A stretch of 64,000 nt of DNA, from positions 779,832-843,831 of the forward strand of contig JXTB01000146.1 of the NCBI GenBank assembly GCA_002914805.1. The letters are read 5' to 3'. This document shows positions 11,950 through 24,000 of this stretch, piece by piece. The stretch comes from Parasponia andersonii. Its lineage: Eukaryota; Streptophyta; Magnoliopsida; Rosales; Cannabaceae. The notes beneath the pieces were generated by a model. It saw only the letters and a list, made by a program, of their open reading frames with translations, ran no database searches and was not told the DNA's origin. The position numbers were made by a program, and so were the translations under genes. Positions within the stretch are counted from its first letter, which is position 1. Every line of letters starts with the position of its first letter.

Positions 11950-12310
11950 ACTACAAAAAAAAAATCTTGAAATTTGAGTGTTCTATAATTTAAATAATGA
12001 AATTTGAACTCTGAAAAATAATACTCTGAAATTAAAAATTTCTGAAAATTAATATCCTGAACTGACTTTTTGACTAATTTTAGTAATGAAAAAAATAATA
12101 ATATCCTCCATTAAAACTATATTAGTCCTTACTATTCTTCTTAATTTTGAGAATATTATAGTTCTTTGCCAATTAAAGTTATTTAAAAAGTCAATTCGGG
12201 GTAATAATTTTCAGAAATTTTTAATCTCAAAGTATTATTTGCAAAGTCCAAACTTTATAATTTAAATAGCAGAACACCTAAATCTCAGGATTTTTTTTCC
12301 TATTTTTCCT
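11950..12310. mobile_element. Foldback MITE with about 115-bp inverted arms
   Basis: The arms 11955-12070 and 12190-12300 are reverse complements with roughly 80 per cent identity by eye. Paired words include 'gagtgttct' / 'agaacacct', 'aaaaataatactctgaaatt' / 'aatctcaaagtattatttgc', and 'aaaaatttctgaaaattaat' / 'ataattttcagaaattttta'. The loop is short. This looks like a long-TIR non-autonomous DNA transposon. The next MITE begins directly beside it. Confidence 0.6.
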
Positions 12311-12312
12311 CA

Positions 12313-12724
12313 GGTCTTGTTTGGTACATGGGACTAGGATCGAGATTATTTATTACATACCCATATTTGATGACAATTTGGGATTAGGATAACTAATCCA
12401 CAATCCTAAAATAATCTTATATGAGTGAGATAATTTATCTCATTCAAAAGTGTGAGATTAATGGTGAGACTCACATTTATTTTAATTTTGAAACTAGTGG
12501 ATCACATATTATAAATTCTTTTTATATTTTTTTAATATTTAAATTAATATAAAAAAATCCATTATAAATTCCAATAAAAAAATATGTCCCGCATTATAAT
12601 AATATTCTTAATTTAATCATATATTACACCAAATATGAAATAATATTAAGTTTATCTAATTCAATATATTACAATCCAATCCAATGCTATAATCCAATCC
12701 TAATCCCATGTACCAAACAAGGCC
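12313..12724. mobile_element. Tourist-like (PIF/Harbinger) MITE, 412 bp
   Basis: It begins GGTCTTGTTTGGTACATGGG and ends with the complement of GGCCTTGTTTGGTACATGGG, giving 28-bp TIRs with two mismatches. The GG(G/T)CTTGTTTGG terminus is typical of plant Tourist MITEs, and the flanks TCA (left) and TTA (right) could be a worn three-base TWA target duplication. The interior is AT-rich and non-coding. Confidence 0.7.
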
Positions 12725-14647
12725 TTATTAATATTTAAATTGCTTTAAATAAATATCCATATAAGTCCATTTCTTAAAAAGCTTTAGTAGTAAAATACAT
12801 TGTATTTCTATTTTCGTTATTAAGTGAGTTGGAAATCTAACTATAAACTTTTAACCTTGGTCATATATTAAATTTTGGGCTAAAAAATGGCTAAATAGCT
12901 AGTCAATCTTTTTTTAAAAAAAAAATCAATACGTCCGAGATTTTTCAATTTTTGCTACTTTGAGTTAGGAATTTTGTAAGAAGCTACATATTCTCCTAAA
13001 TTTTTAGGGGATTTTTACTCAAATGATCAAATTTTGGATCATAATTTGCAAAATAACTACTTTTCCAACACTGTTAAAAAAGAACTAAATTTTGAGAATT
13101 ATTTTAAAAATGACCTTTTTTATATTTTGTATATCAAAATATAATGATTTATTTTTGAAAATTGATTTACTTTATAAGAAGTAGATTAACTAAAAAAGAA
13201 TTTTTATCAAAATAAAATTATAAAACAATCATTTACTAAATAGGTGTAAAAAGGGCCATTTTTTAAATTGATCTTTTAAAAAAATCATTTCTTATAAATA
13301 CTCAATTCTTTTAGGATCTTAATAATTTGTAAAAATTATTAATAGTTTCAAGCAAATATAAGATCATATTAAAGGTGGTCATTTTTTTTCAAATGTGGGT
13401 GCTGAATTTGTGGTCCTCATCGATTGAAATACATTCTCTTCTAGTCATATTCCAACCGATCGATCAAATTTTATATCGATTTTGAGAATTAGTCATTCGA
13501 ATTAGTCATTTAAAGCCAATCCAATTACTAATTGGGAAAAAAAATTTATAAAATGTGCTCCAAATTGTGCCCAGTTCAATATATATGGCCCATTAAATAG
13601 TTATTTCATATTATATGGTTATGGGACAAATTACCTCTGATAATTTAAAAGCATATTTTTTTTATTTGGGAGAGTGTGGGATTCTTCGGGACACTCCACG
13701 CTAGGAAAAAGTGTGGTAGTTACTAGACTACGCTTGGGACCATATTTGAAAGCATATTTATGCCTCTGGGGAATAAATAGAGACCAAAACCAATTCTTCT
13801 CTCTCACATTCTTTATGTTAGTCCATTCGTTGTCCCACTAATAAAAAGAAAAACTCAACATTACTTTATTTGTAACAAATTATTTTTGTAATAACTCCGT
13901 ACAAAATGCTTATATTAATTAAGGGTGACGTGACATTCTTTGAATTAATGAAACAAAGAGCAGACAGTAAAGAATAGTGCTCAACGTTTATCATTAGTAA
14001 TTCTAAATAATAAACTTTGTTTATCACATAAATTTTATCTGAAATATAATTACATAAACTAATATATTATATAGTGTTAAATATAATACACGATAAATAG
14101 CATCACTCGATAGTAAAAGGTGAGACAGCGGATCATATTCTCTCTTATACAATACAAATGGAGAGAAAACCCGGACCATGCCATAGATTCTTCTATTCTC
14201 TCTGTTTACGAATAATCTCCCTTTGTTCCAATTAAAACCCAACTTGCATCTTTGTCGTCTGAAGTTATAATAATTAATAATTATCAACCTAGTAATATAA
14301 TCGCATTCAGAGAACGAAGAAACAACAACAACAAAAAAAGGGTAAATTGTGACTAAATAAGAGAACGAAGGGAAAAAAAAAAGGACTAAATCGATAGAAA
14401 ACCATCCAAAATAAATTAAAATTCCATCGAAACTTGAAGGTCATACGTACGAGAGGTCAAGATTTTGCGCGAGAGTTCAAGAGATTCTGAGCCTACCATG
14501 TTTTTTTTTTCTTTTTTTACGTTCAAACTTGAAGCGTCGTGCGACAGGTTAGAGGAGCATTGTTCGTTTTAGGGGTATTTTTGTCCTTAAGTTATTCCTA
14601 AGCATATATATATATATATATATTGAATTAGACATAGTTGGAGCATT

Positions 14648-14682
<35 letters not shown>

Positions 14683-14928
14683 CTCTACGTGGATTTGTTT
14701 GGTTTCGGCAATCCATTTTCTGTTTCAATTTTGGACTTACTGATTTTGGGTCTTCTTTTCAATTTTAAATCCTAATTTTAGTATAATTTTATAATCAGTA
14801 TCGCGTTGTTGACAAAATCATATAGGTCAACAGTTTGTGACTAATTGGATCCAAGACTATGAACAATAATCAATAGTAAATTAATCAACAAAGTTATTCC
14901 AGCCACATTTTCAACAATTTAAGCTTAT
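12725..14928. other. Spacer; no supported gene
   Basis: AT-rich DNA. A possible small palindromic element lies near 13010-13270 (aaatgatcaaattttgg against a reverse-complement-like ttttttaaattgatctttt). A promoter-like patch at 13750-13850 has 'gaataaatagag' then a CT-rich 'ttcttctctctcac' leader, but I could find no coding exon after it. TA runs occur near 14606 and 14652. The minus frame at 14024-14287 has no recognisable domain. Confidence 0.4.
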
Positions 14929-15760
14929 TGTTGAAGCAGTTTTCACAACTGTCCACGTATCTCTGAACCGCTGGTGTTGTATCCTCCAACTGTCCACGTG
15001 TCCTTGTTATCCCAAAGAGCTTTTGACTTCAGGCAGGGTCGGAGAGGCGGGGGTGACTACCTACAAGGACTCTCGAATGCTTAAGTCAGATATTTACCCC
15101 TGAGATTGAGTAGGAAAGATTCAGTTTTTTTCTGTATGAGTATGTCTTTTTTCTTGCTTATGGACTTTTAAAATGTCTCTTTTTTTTATGTGTACATGCC
15201 CCCCTTTTAAGGACGCATGACTCATATATATATAGTCCTGAGATTGTGAACCACCCGGTTCTCAATCTCAGGACTGAGTACCTTTTTCCTCAAGACTTTT
15301 TCCAGAGGTCACGGGCCGAGATTACCGTGATCTCCCATGTACCGCTGTAGCCTGGTTTTCGTCGTCTCCTATGGCTCGAGTCTGTCAGGGGCGAGATTTA
15401 GACAAATCACCGTTCTCTCAGGACAGCTTGCCCCCTGCGCACACCTACTCAAGATCGCATTAAATGCTCTATCTGGATCTGGAGCTGTGAGTTGCTTTCC
15501 ATTGTATTTTGGTGGAAGACCTTTGGGGCTTCCGACCCTCCAGCTGTCGAGGTAAGAATCGGACTGTGCCTAGTCCAGCCAGGATCTAGGATGGGCTCGG
15601 CCCTAACCTCGGACAGCCCAATGGCCGATGTGGTATCATGTGCGACCTGCGTGGCCTTTTACTAGTCACTCTCGACACTTGTCGGACGGTGGGCCCCGTT
15701 TGTAACCTGTTCTGCCACTTAATCGTCCACGTGATGTATGATTTAGGAAGGGGTCTCACA
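14929..15760 (-). repeat. Element A 3' LTR (832 bp)
   Basis: On the minus strand it begins TGTGAGACCCC next to the purine tract and ends ...CTTCAACA. It is colinear with the copy at 26663-27494. It contains 'tatatatatagtcctgag' and a C-rich/T-rich block. Short open frames here (15337-15555, 15638-16009) are not genes. Confidence 0.92.
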
Positions 15761-15778
15761 ACTGCCCCCATTTCCCTA
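15761..15778 (-). promoter_or_regulatory. Polypurine tract of element A
   Basis: On the minus strand the bases just before the 3' LTR read AGGGAAATGGGGGCAGT, a near-pure purine run. This is the expected plus-strand primer and confirms that the element is oriented on the minus strand. Confidence 0.8.
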
Positions 15779-16099
15779 CTTGATGGATTCGTATCCATCA
15801 AGTGGGGAAATCGTTTCTCCGTTCTTCCAATTTGGGGGATGCACGTGGCTCCCCCTTGCCGACGCAGAGGCATGCCATCTCATGTCACAAAATTTTTTAA
15901 ATTTCGAAGTTCCGACTGTTCAGTCTCCTTTGCTCTCTCATTTTCCAGAAAAACTCTTCGGCTCCCCCTCTATAAAAGCCGCATTTACGCTCATTTCCTA
16001 CTTTACTAAAATTTTCAATTATTCTAGCCTCGTAAAATCGTAGGATTTCTGACTTCCCCCTTTTTAGAGACTTTTGCTCTTTCGATCGTATCCAGAACA

Positions 16100-19000
16100 A
16101 TGGCCTCAAATCAAAATCAGGAATTACGCCCCGTCATAGACTCGGAGTTGGATTCGCTGAGGAGGCACCTCTGCCTCCCCGGCGGAGTCGCGCTACAAAG
16201 GGTTGAGGGCCCCGCAGACTGGTATCTACGTCCCTCTACCCCTGAAGGCTCTATTATTTTGGGAAGAAAACATCTGGAATGGCTGCGATCCCTCTTCCTC
16301 CTCTGATCCACCAATTTTTTGCTTTGACGGGGATCCACCCAATGCAGTTAAATGTAAACGGGGCCATGATTCAGATGGGGCTCTTCGCCCTGTCAGTTCT
16401 TTTTAACCTGCATATCGACCTGGAGGTAGTCTTTTATGCTTACAAACTCACCCTCATCCCTAAAAAGAGTTCCTACCCCACCTTTTACCTTCAACTGCTC
16501 CCGGGACGTCACATCTTCTGGGGCTTGCCGAGGTCAACAAGCAATGGGACTCCCACTCTAGGCTATATGCCGTTGGAGGGGCGTGGTGCTCCCCTTGGGT
16601 GAATGGAGAGCACTTCCAAATTCCCTCAACTTTCCTGCACAGTAAGTGCTAGGTCGTAATTTTCGGGTCTGCATTCTCCTCGTCTATTATTGCTCACGTT
16701 ATTTTGTCTTGTGCAGCCTTTACAGAAGAGAACAGGTTCGAGCCGCATTTATCGGCGGAGCAGCTCAAAGGCCTGGAAGGGATCATCACCTTCGGATCTC
16801 CTGGGGACTACCGGCACATCCAGACCGCCCTCAACCCCCAGGTGATGAATATGATGCCCAGGATGGTCTCATACCTTCCCTTCCCTCTAGACTCCTGGGT
16901 CATCATAAAGCACCTGCAGAGCCGACTTGATGCCTCTGCCCTGAATCGATTCCGTCGGGATGAGCATGATCAAATCGCCGTGGTGGGTCATCAGGTTACG
17001 GCTTCAAGCCAGTTGGCGGGCTCCAACGACCTGGTGGCACCGACTAGCCACGAGCTCGAGGAGGCTGTGAGGTTCGTGGTCGAGGAGTGCATCAGGCTCT
17101 GTAGGGAGGAAGCTGCCGCCCCTAAGAGGGCTAGAGGTGGGTTCATTTCCACATCCTTGAGCTTCGTCGATCGGATTATGGCTGTGATCTAAACATATTG
17201 CTTGTTCTTTACAAGTTCTGAGACGGGCCCATCGGCAGACCCTTCCACCGTCAAGGGGGGAACCACAGGGCATAAAGCTCGCTCAAAGGCACCTGCTGGC
17301 CGTCATCTCATGGTGCCTTCAGAAGATGAAGTGCCCGCGGTCCCCCGCTCTGATGCAGGCAGACCTCCATCCAGGGAAACGTCGGCCACACGGGACGTAT
17401 ACGGCGAGGGGATGCCTCTGAGTCTACCCAAGGGGTCTGCTGCACCAACCTCGTCCACCCCTACCTCTGGTTCGAAGTTAGGTGCTGCTTGCCTCGGCGG
17501 GGAGATCGCCGAGCTCAGTGGGGGGGCTCCGAGGTTGAAATCTCGGCTGTCTTCCCCTCCCCCGGTCCCAATAAAGTGGCGCCATGAGGTTGGCTCATCC
17601 AAAGAAGAAGAGGGATGGGCGGAGAAGAGGGGCAGCGTTGCCTCCTTGTCTGATAGTGATGACGATGGGGCCACGCTGACCCTTCTAAAGAGAAGAAGGT
17701 CCGTGTGTAGTGGCCCGTCAAGAGGAGACGCATCACCTCCCGCCGTGGCCGACGGCGCTATCGGCGGCACCCAGTCTTCTTCCGTCCTTGCCGCTGTTGC
17801 TTCAGGGGTGTGCCCGATCGAGGGGGAGGGTGCCCTCGCGGTTGGTAGGGTAGAGCCGTGTTCTGCGGGTGTGGACAATGCCCAAAAGGAGATTCCAGCC
17901 GCAGGACCCGAGCTAGAGGTGCTCTCGTTGGAGAATGTCGAGCTCATCGCTAGACGTACCTTCGCGCAGGTTTGGCTCGTTTGGTTCTCTCTATACTTTT
18001 CAGCATCTTTGTTAGGCACTGACTCTTTTTTTTTTTTGTCTTGCAGCTAGATGCCATCCGGTTTTTCTATTCCTCTTGTATCAGGGCCCTGACCGAGGAG
18101 CTGAATTCTCGCTCTGCACTGGCCAAGCGCAGCGAGGCTGCCCTTACCGAGTTGAGGACTGACTTTGATTTATATCAGAGCCTCGATGAGGCGAGGGTTA
18201 GCAGCACGGTGGCTCATGCCCTGAGTGTCGAGAGGAATAGGTGCGAGGAGCTAGCTGCGAGGTTGGCCGAAGCAGAGGCCGTTGGGCTTGCTCAGTCTGA
18301 GGCTGCCAGACTAGCCAAAAACGAGCTCAAGGTCAAGGAGCAAGAGCTACAGAGTGCTGGGATAGAGATGCGGCTAGCCTTCCTCGCTCGTGATAAGGCC
18401 GTCGATGACGCCAAGGAGGCGAGCAAAGCTGAAGCCAGAGCCAAACTAGAGGCCCATTCTCTACAACGCAGACTCGACCGGTCGAATGAGGTAAGCCGAC
18501 ATCTTTATTTGGACCACGTAAAATTAATGGAGGCTCAAGTAGAGTTGTCTCGCAAGCACGGTGAAGACCTTACTGACATTAATGCCGTTTTGGTTGATTT
18601 GTCGCAGTGGCAGGTGGAGCTGAGGCTGACGGCGATGAGGGATAGATTAACGAGCGCGAAAAAACTAAAGACGAGGTATCAGAGGCAGGTGGATGTCCTT
18701 TCTGTGGAAAGTTATAGGTCTAGCTAGGAGAATAGGGAATTCGAAGGCCACGCTGAGATAGTAATGCTAGACTAGTTTGATGACCAAAAAGGCGTCGAGA
18801 GAGACCACTATTCCATCAAGTACTACATGCAGCAGCTTGGGGATGGGATCAGCATCACGTACCCCACTAACGTGTTGAAGATGCTTGCTGCGAAAAAGCA
18901 CGGGCCCTCTACATCCGCCTCTGTTGCCAAAGAGCTTATCCCCGTTTCTGATCTGCCAGATCAAACTTCGGAAGCCCCTGGCGGTCAGCCTGGTCTTGGG

Positions 19001-19129
19001 GCCTCAACTGGTGAGGGGTCTGGTGCAGTCATTTTATCCAGTGATGAATCTAACCCTGGTACGCCACCCTCCACCGTGGCTGGTCCAAGCGCCGGAACTA
19101 GCTACGCTCCCCTGGCTGAAGGTAATTAA
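16100..19129 (+). pseudogene. Spliced ORF antisense to gag-pol in element A
   Basis: A gene-like unit runs opposite to gag-pol, between pol and the 3' LTR. Exon 1 starts MASNQNQELRP at 16100. After a frameshift near 16280-16300 it continues with a block (PPLIHQFFALTGIHPMQLN...) resembling the plant 'putative gypsy type transposon' domain (Pfam Transposase_28 type). Introns I can support: 16642-16716 (GT...GTGCAG), one ending at 17215, and 17970-18046 (CAG/GT...TTGCAG, in phase). Then follows a Ser/Pro-rich, low-complexity part (17216-17969) and a long Ala/Glu/Lys/Arg-rich, coiled-coil-like part (18047-18727). Two in-frame TAGs (near 18725 and 18772) precede a last open block ending at 19129. 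Related antisense ORFs are known in Tat-lineage elements such as Grande; their function is unclear to me. Confidence 0.7.
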
Positions 19130-19903
19130 GGTCCCTAATTTTGTACATTTGTAAAGCTGACTCTCGTTGTAACCCTCCATATAAATAATAAGAACAGTAC
19201 GATTCTCTTTAGTCTATTCTCTTTTTCTTTATCGACCATGTCCGGGGTAAAGTTGACCCTTGTTGTAACTGTCTGGAATCGGTCGTACATGATTTCGAGT
19301 TATTAGTAAGTCCTCCTCGAGCTATGATCGACAAGATTAGTTTCGGAGATAGGGATGTTAGCTCTGGACCATCCGGTTCTAAGGATATATAACTTCTGTT
19401 ATGACTTGTCTTGACAGAGTTCGACCCGTACATGTGGCTGGACTTCTCCGGCCCCAAGTGGGACTGCGCTCGAAATCAGCTCCAGAGGCTAGTTAACCAC
19501 TGTCTAGATCCGTCGCTGCAAACGAAAAGGCCAGGTCTCGGCTCTCATCGGGAGCAGAATGGGCGTTATCACTCTGACATGTCTCTGCGTGTCCGTCCAA
19601 GACCCGCTTCTCGCAGATAGAATTTCTAGGTGCGCGTCCCCATCGATCGTTCCCTTTGTATTATTATTTTTTTTGAAATAATAAACAGGGCCCGATTTTA
19701 ACTTTTGTCTTAGTGCCTGGCATGTGCGTAATAAACTGTTGTTTGGGGAGGGTCTACTTCCAACAGGTAGACCCTGACCCTTTTAACCTTTCCTCTGTAT
19801 GCGGCTAAAATGTTGTCTGGATGGGGTCTGCTTCCAATGGGTAGACCCTGACCCATGCTTTCCTTCTTCGTACATTTTCTCGGAGCGACGACGGGCGACA
19901 CGA
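19130..19903. other. Element A non-coding region with hairpins
   Basis: Lies between the antisense ORF and the first tandem array. It contains two short inverted repeats, near 19749-19775 and 19824-19852, each built from GGGTCTAC/GGGTCTGC and its complement GTAGACCC around a loop starting TTCCAA. These resemble the hairpins in the 165-bp repeats at 20561-21052. No gene is evident; 19411-19620 is an unsupported open frame. Confidence 0.5.
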
Positions 19904-20560
19904 TTCCCATAGTACACTTGATTTTGAGGTCTGCTGGCAAGTTTTTGGTTACGCAACTCTATCCTCTTCGAACGTTTTCTCAGGTTGTCGACAAGCGATG
20001 TGTTCCCCGTAGTACGATCGATTTTAAGGACTACTGGCAAGTTTTTGGTTGCGTAGCTCTTTCCTCTTCATACATTTTCTCGGGCAATCAGCAAGCGACG
20101 TGGTTCCCATAGTACAATTGATTTTGAGGTCTGCTGGCAAGTTTTTGGTTGCGCAGCTCTATCCTCTTCGTATGTTTTCTCGGGCCGTCGACAAGCGACA
20201 TGATTCCCATAGTACGATCAATTTTGGGATCTACTGGCAAGTTTTTGGTTGCGCAGCTCTATCCTCTTCGTACGTTTTTTCGGGCCATCGGCAAGAATTT
20301 TATTGCACAATGTGGTTCCCATAGTACGATCGATTTTAAGGTCTGCTGGCAAGTATTTGGTTGCGCAGCTCTATTCTCTTCGTACGTTTTTTCGGGCCAT
20401 CGGCAAGAATTTTATTGCACAATGTGGTTCCCATAGTACGATCGATTTTGAGGTCTGCTGGCAAGTTTTTTGTTGCGCAACTCTTTCCTCTTCGTACGTT
20501 TTCTCGGGTCGTCGACAAGCGACGTGATTCCCATAGTACGATCCTTGATTACGTGAATAA
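19904..20560. repeat. Tandem array, 100/112-bp monomers (six copies plus part)
   Basis: The monomer starts 'ttcccatagtacgat' and includes 'gtctgctggcaagtttttgg' and 'tcctcttcgtacgttttctc'. Copy starts are 19904, 20003, 20104, 20204, 20316, 20428 and 20528 (partial). Four intervals are about 100 bp; the copies beginning 20204 and 20316 are 112 bp, each with the same extra 'aattttattgcacaatgtgg' type segment. So the array grew partly by duplicating an already altered monomer. It lies between pol and the reverse ORF. Open frames across it are artefacts of the repeat period. Confidence 0.9.
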
Positions 20561-21052
20561 TGCGTGGGGTCTGCCACTATGGGCAGACCCCTTTTCCATA
20601 GCAATCCAAAGATTAATCCATGCAGCAAAAAGGGAACTTGACTTATTTCGGATTTAAAACTCTTCGATAATATAAGCATTTACATAGATCTTACATCATA
20701 TGCATGTGTCTCACGCGTGAATAGTGCGTGGGGTCTGCCACTGTGGGTAGACCCTTTTTTCATAGCAATCCAAAAGATAAATCCATGCGGCAAAAGGGGA
20801 ACTTAGCCTATTTTGGATTTAAGTTTTTTCAATAATATAAGCATTCACGTGGGCCTTATATCATATGCACGTGTTCTCACATGTGATAGTACGTGGGGTC
20901 TGCCACTGTGGGTAGACCCCTTTTTCATAGTAATCCAAAAGATAAATCCATGCGGTAAAAGGGGAACTTAACCTGTTTTGGATTTAAGTTTTTTTAATAA
21001 TATAAGCATTCACGTGTGTCTTACATCATATGCACGTGTTCTTACACGTGAT
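20545..21052. repeat. Three tandem copies of a 165-bp hairpin-bearing repeat
   Basis: Copies begin with 'gcgtggggtctgccact' at about 20561, 20725 and 20890. Each has a hairpin made of GGGTCTGCC / GGGCAGACC or GGGTAGACC, then 'catagcaatccaaaagat', 'ggatttaag' and 'ataatataagcattcac', and ends in 'catatgcacgtgt'. The last copy runs to the stop codon of pol (21042-21044). Base composition and order are conserved over all copies. Confidence 0.88.
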
Positions 21053-24000
21053 ACTTTTTTAAGTACTGAGCGTTCCACGTGTTCGGCAAGTCTTTTCCGG
21101 TCTTGAGTTCCTTCAGGACATACGCACCATTGTCAAGTGCTTTGATCACCTCATAGGGTCCAACCTAATTAGAGTCCAGTTTCGAGGAATTCTCTGTTCT
21201 GGCTTTCAAGACCCAATCCCCGATGTTGAATCGTCGAGCACTAACCTTCTTTGCGTAGTAGGACCTAGCCTGCTGGTGGTATGAAGCCAGGTAGACCAGA
21301 GCCATGTTTCTCATTTTTTCCAGGAGGTCTGTGTTGTGGCTTAGCTGCCACTCGTTTAAGGGGGCATCTTTTACTACTTCGGAGCGAAGGGTCGGGAGGC
21401 CGACCTAGGTCGGGATCACAGCCTCTGATCCGTAGACCATGGCGAATGGCGTTCTTCTAGTCGACCTCCGCTCCGTGGTTCGATGGACCCACACAATAGC
21501 CGATAGATCTTCTAACCACCTGCCTTTAGCCTCCTGCAAGTTCTTTTTGATATTGCTGAATATGGCTTTGTTCGTTGCCTCTGCTTGGTCGTTCCTCTGA
21601 GGGTAGTTTACAGAAGAGAAACTGAGCCTTATATCATACAGCTCGCATAACTCCTTGAGCTTAGCATTTTGAAACTGTGTGCCATGATCGGCGTGTATCT
21701 CTTTCGGAATCCCGTATCGATAGATTATATTTTTCCAAATGAAGTTAATTGTGTCTACTTTGTTTACGGTCGCATAGGCTTCAACCTCTACCCATTTGGT
21801 GAAATAATCTGTGGCCAGCAGGATGTATCTTCTTCCTCTTGGACTTCTGGGGAGTTCTCCGACGATGTCCAAACCCCACTTGGTGAATGGCCAGGGCGTT
21901 ATGTTCGAATGGAGATCCTTCGTGGGTTGGCATTTCATGGGGGCGAACCTCTGGCACTTATCACATTTTTTGACGAACTGGGCCGCATCTGTCATCATGT
22001 ATGGCCAAAAGTATCTGGCTGTCAGAGCTTTGTGGGCGAGGCTACGTCTACCAGAGTAGTTGCCGCATACTCCCTCGTGGATTTCTTCCATCAGTTTCTG
22101 CGCTTCGACGGCACCTACACACCGCAGCATCGGTCCCATTGTTGATCTCCTATATAGTTGTTCCCCCACCAACAAGTATCTGGCAGCTTTCAGTCTGATC
22201 GACCTCGCTTCCTGGGGATCTGCGGGTAGGTTCCCCAATGCCAAATACTGGGTGATAGGTTCCATCCATCCTTCGTCTGCGGGGCCGGCTGCAAATACAT
22301 GATGTGCGGGGGTCTGCAGGGGGTCTCCTGTATTCCTGTCCTCCAGGAGAATCTCTGCATACCCTGTTCCTCCGATCGACGTGCTCTTTGCTAGTTTATC
22401 GGCCTTCTGGTTCATTTCCTTCGGAATCTGTTCGATATTAAAGCTGCTAAGTGGGCTTTCGCCCCCATTACTTTGGAAAAGTACCTGTGTAATCTCGGCT
22501 CTTTTACTTCGAAGTCTCCCCTGATCTGACCCACGACCAACTGCGAGTCGGTCATTACTGTGATGGTCTCTACTCCAAAATGCAGGGCCAGTTCGAGGCC
22601 TTACAGCAGGGCCTCGTACTCCGCCTCGTTGTTCGTGGCTTGGAAGCTGAGCCTCAAGGCTTTCTCTACTCTGAGTCCTGTTGGGGTCTGCAGGACTATT
22701 CCGATACCTGACCGCGAGGCATTCGTGGTTCCGTCGGTGTAGAGCATCCAGGCTGAAGGGTGGCAAGGCTGAGACATTTTGAAGCGTATCGTGCAGCTCG
22801 CCGAAAGATTTGATTTCCACCAGGAAATCCGCTATGACCTGCCCCATTTTCGCTACTCGGGGATGATACTCAATATCGTATATCCTTAGTTCGATGGCCC
22901 ACTTAGTCAGCCGACCTGATAGGTCTGGTTTAGCCAAGATCTGCTGGATGGGGAAATCCGTGTATACAGTAACAGAGTGCGCTTCAAAGTAGTGTCTGAG
23001 CCTTTTCTTAGCGTTGACCAGGGCGAGGACCAGTTTCTCCGCTATACTATATCGCGTCTCGGCGTCCAGGAGCATGTGGCTTGTATAAAATACCGGCTTC
23101 TGCTTGCTGTCTTCCTCAAAAAATAGTACGGTGCTAATCGCTACTTCAAACACTGCTAAATAAGCGTACAGGCGCTCCCCCTCTACCGGGGAAGCCAGGA
23201 TGGGCGGGTGACTTAGGTAAAGCTTGAGGTCTGTCAATGCCTTGTCCTGTTCCTCCCCCCAGGCAACAGTGGAGCTTCTCTTTATGCATTGGAAAAAGGG
23301 CTTGCATCGATCAGACATCTTGGAGACGAACCGACTGAGGGCGGCTATCTTCCCGACTAGGCGCTGGACTTCTCGAATAGTCGAGGGTCTCTGCACATCT
23401 ACGATAGAGGATAACTGGGTAGGGTTGGCCTTGATACCCTTTCTGCTTACGATGTGCCCCAAGACTAGCCGGAGAACACCCCAAACGCGCATTTCTTGGG
23501 GTTCAGATGCATCCGATATTGCCTCAGAATCTGGAAACATTCGTCCAAATGTCCCAGATGACCCGAAGCTTCTCTGCTCTTTACGACCATATCATCGATA
23601 TAGACTTCCATAGTTTTCCCTAGCTGTCCAGCGAACATTTTGTTCATGAGCCTCTGGTAGGTCGCCCCCCCATTCTTCAAACCAAACAGCATACGTCTGT
23701 AACAGTACAAGCCTCACTCCGTGATAAATACCGTGTGGATCTGGTCTTCCTCATACAGGGGAATCTAGTTGTACCCCGAGTAGACATCCAAAAAACTCAT
23801 TCTGTCGAATCCTGCCGTTGCGTCTACCATCTGTTCGATCTTTGGCAGGGGAAAACTATCCTTCGGGCAAGCTTTGTTCAAGTTAGTGAAGTCTATATAA
23901 GTTTGGTCGTCACCGTTCTTCTTTTTCACCACCACCGGGTTGGAGATCCAAGATGGGTATACACATTCCATGATTAGGCCTTTTTCCAATAGCGTCTCTA

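Noticed and set aside
19855-20657. Six overlapping 85-98 codon ORFs with similar sequences
   Set aside because: All are products of the 100/112-bp repeat array of element A; each ORF just restarts in the next monomer.
21669-22302. Plus-strand ORFs (up to 158 codons) opposite pol
   Set aside because: Shadows of the integrase/RNase H frame on the minus strand, with no domain of their own.
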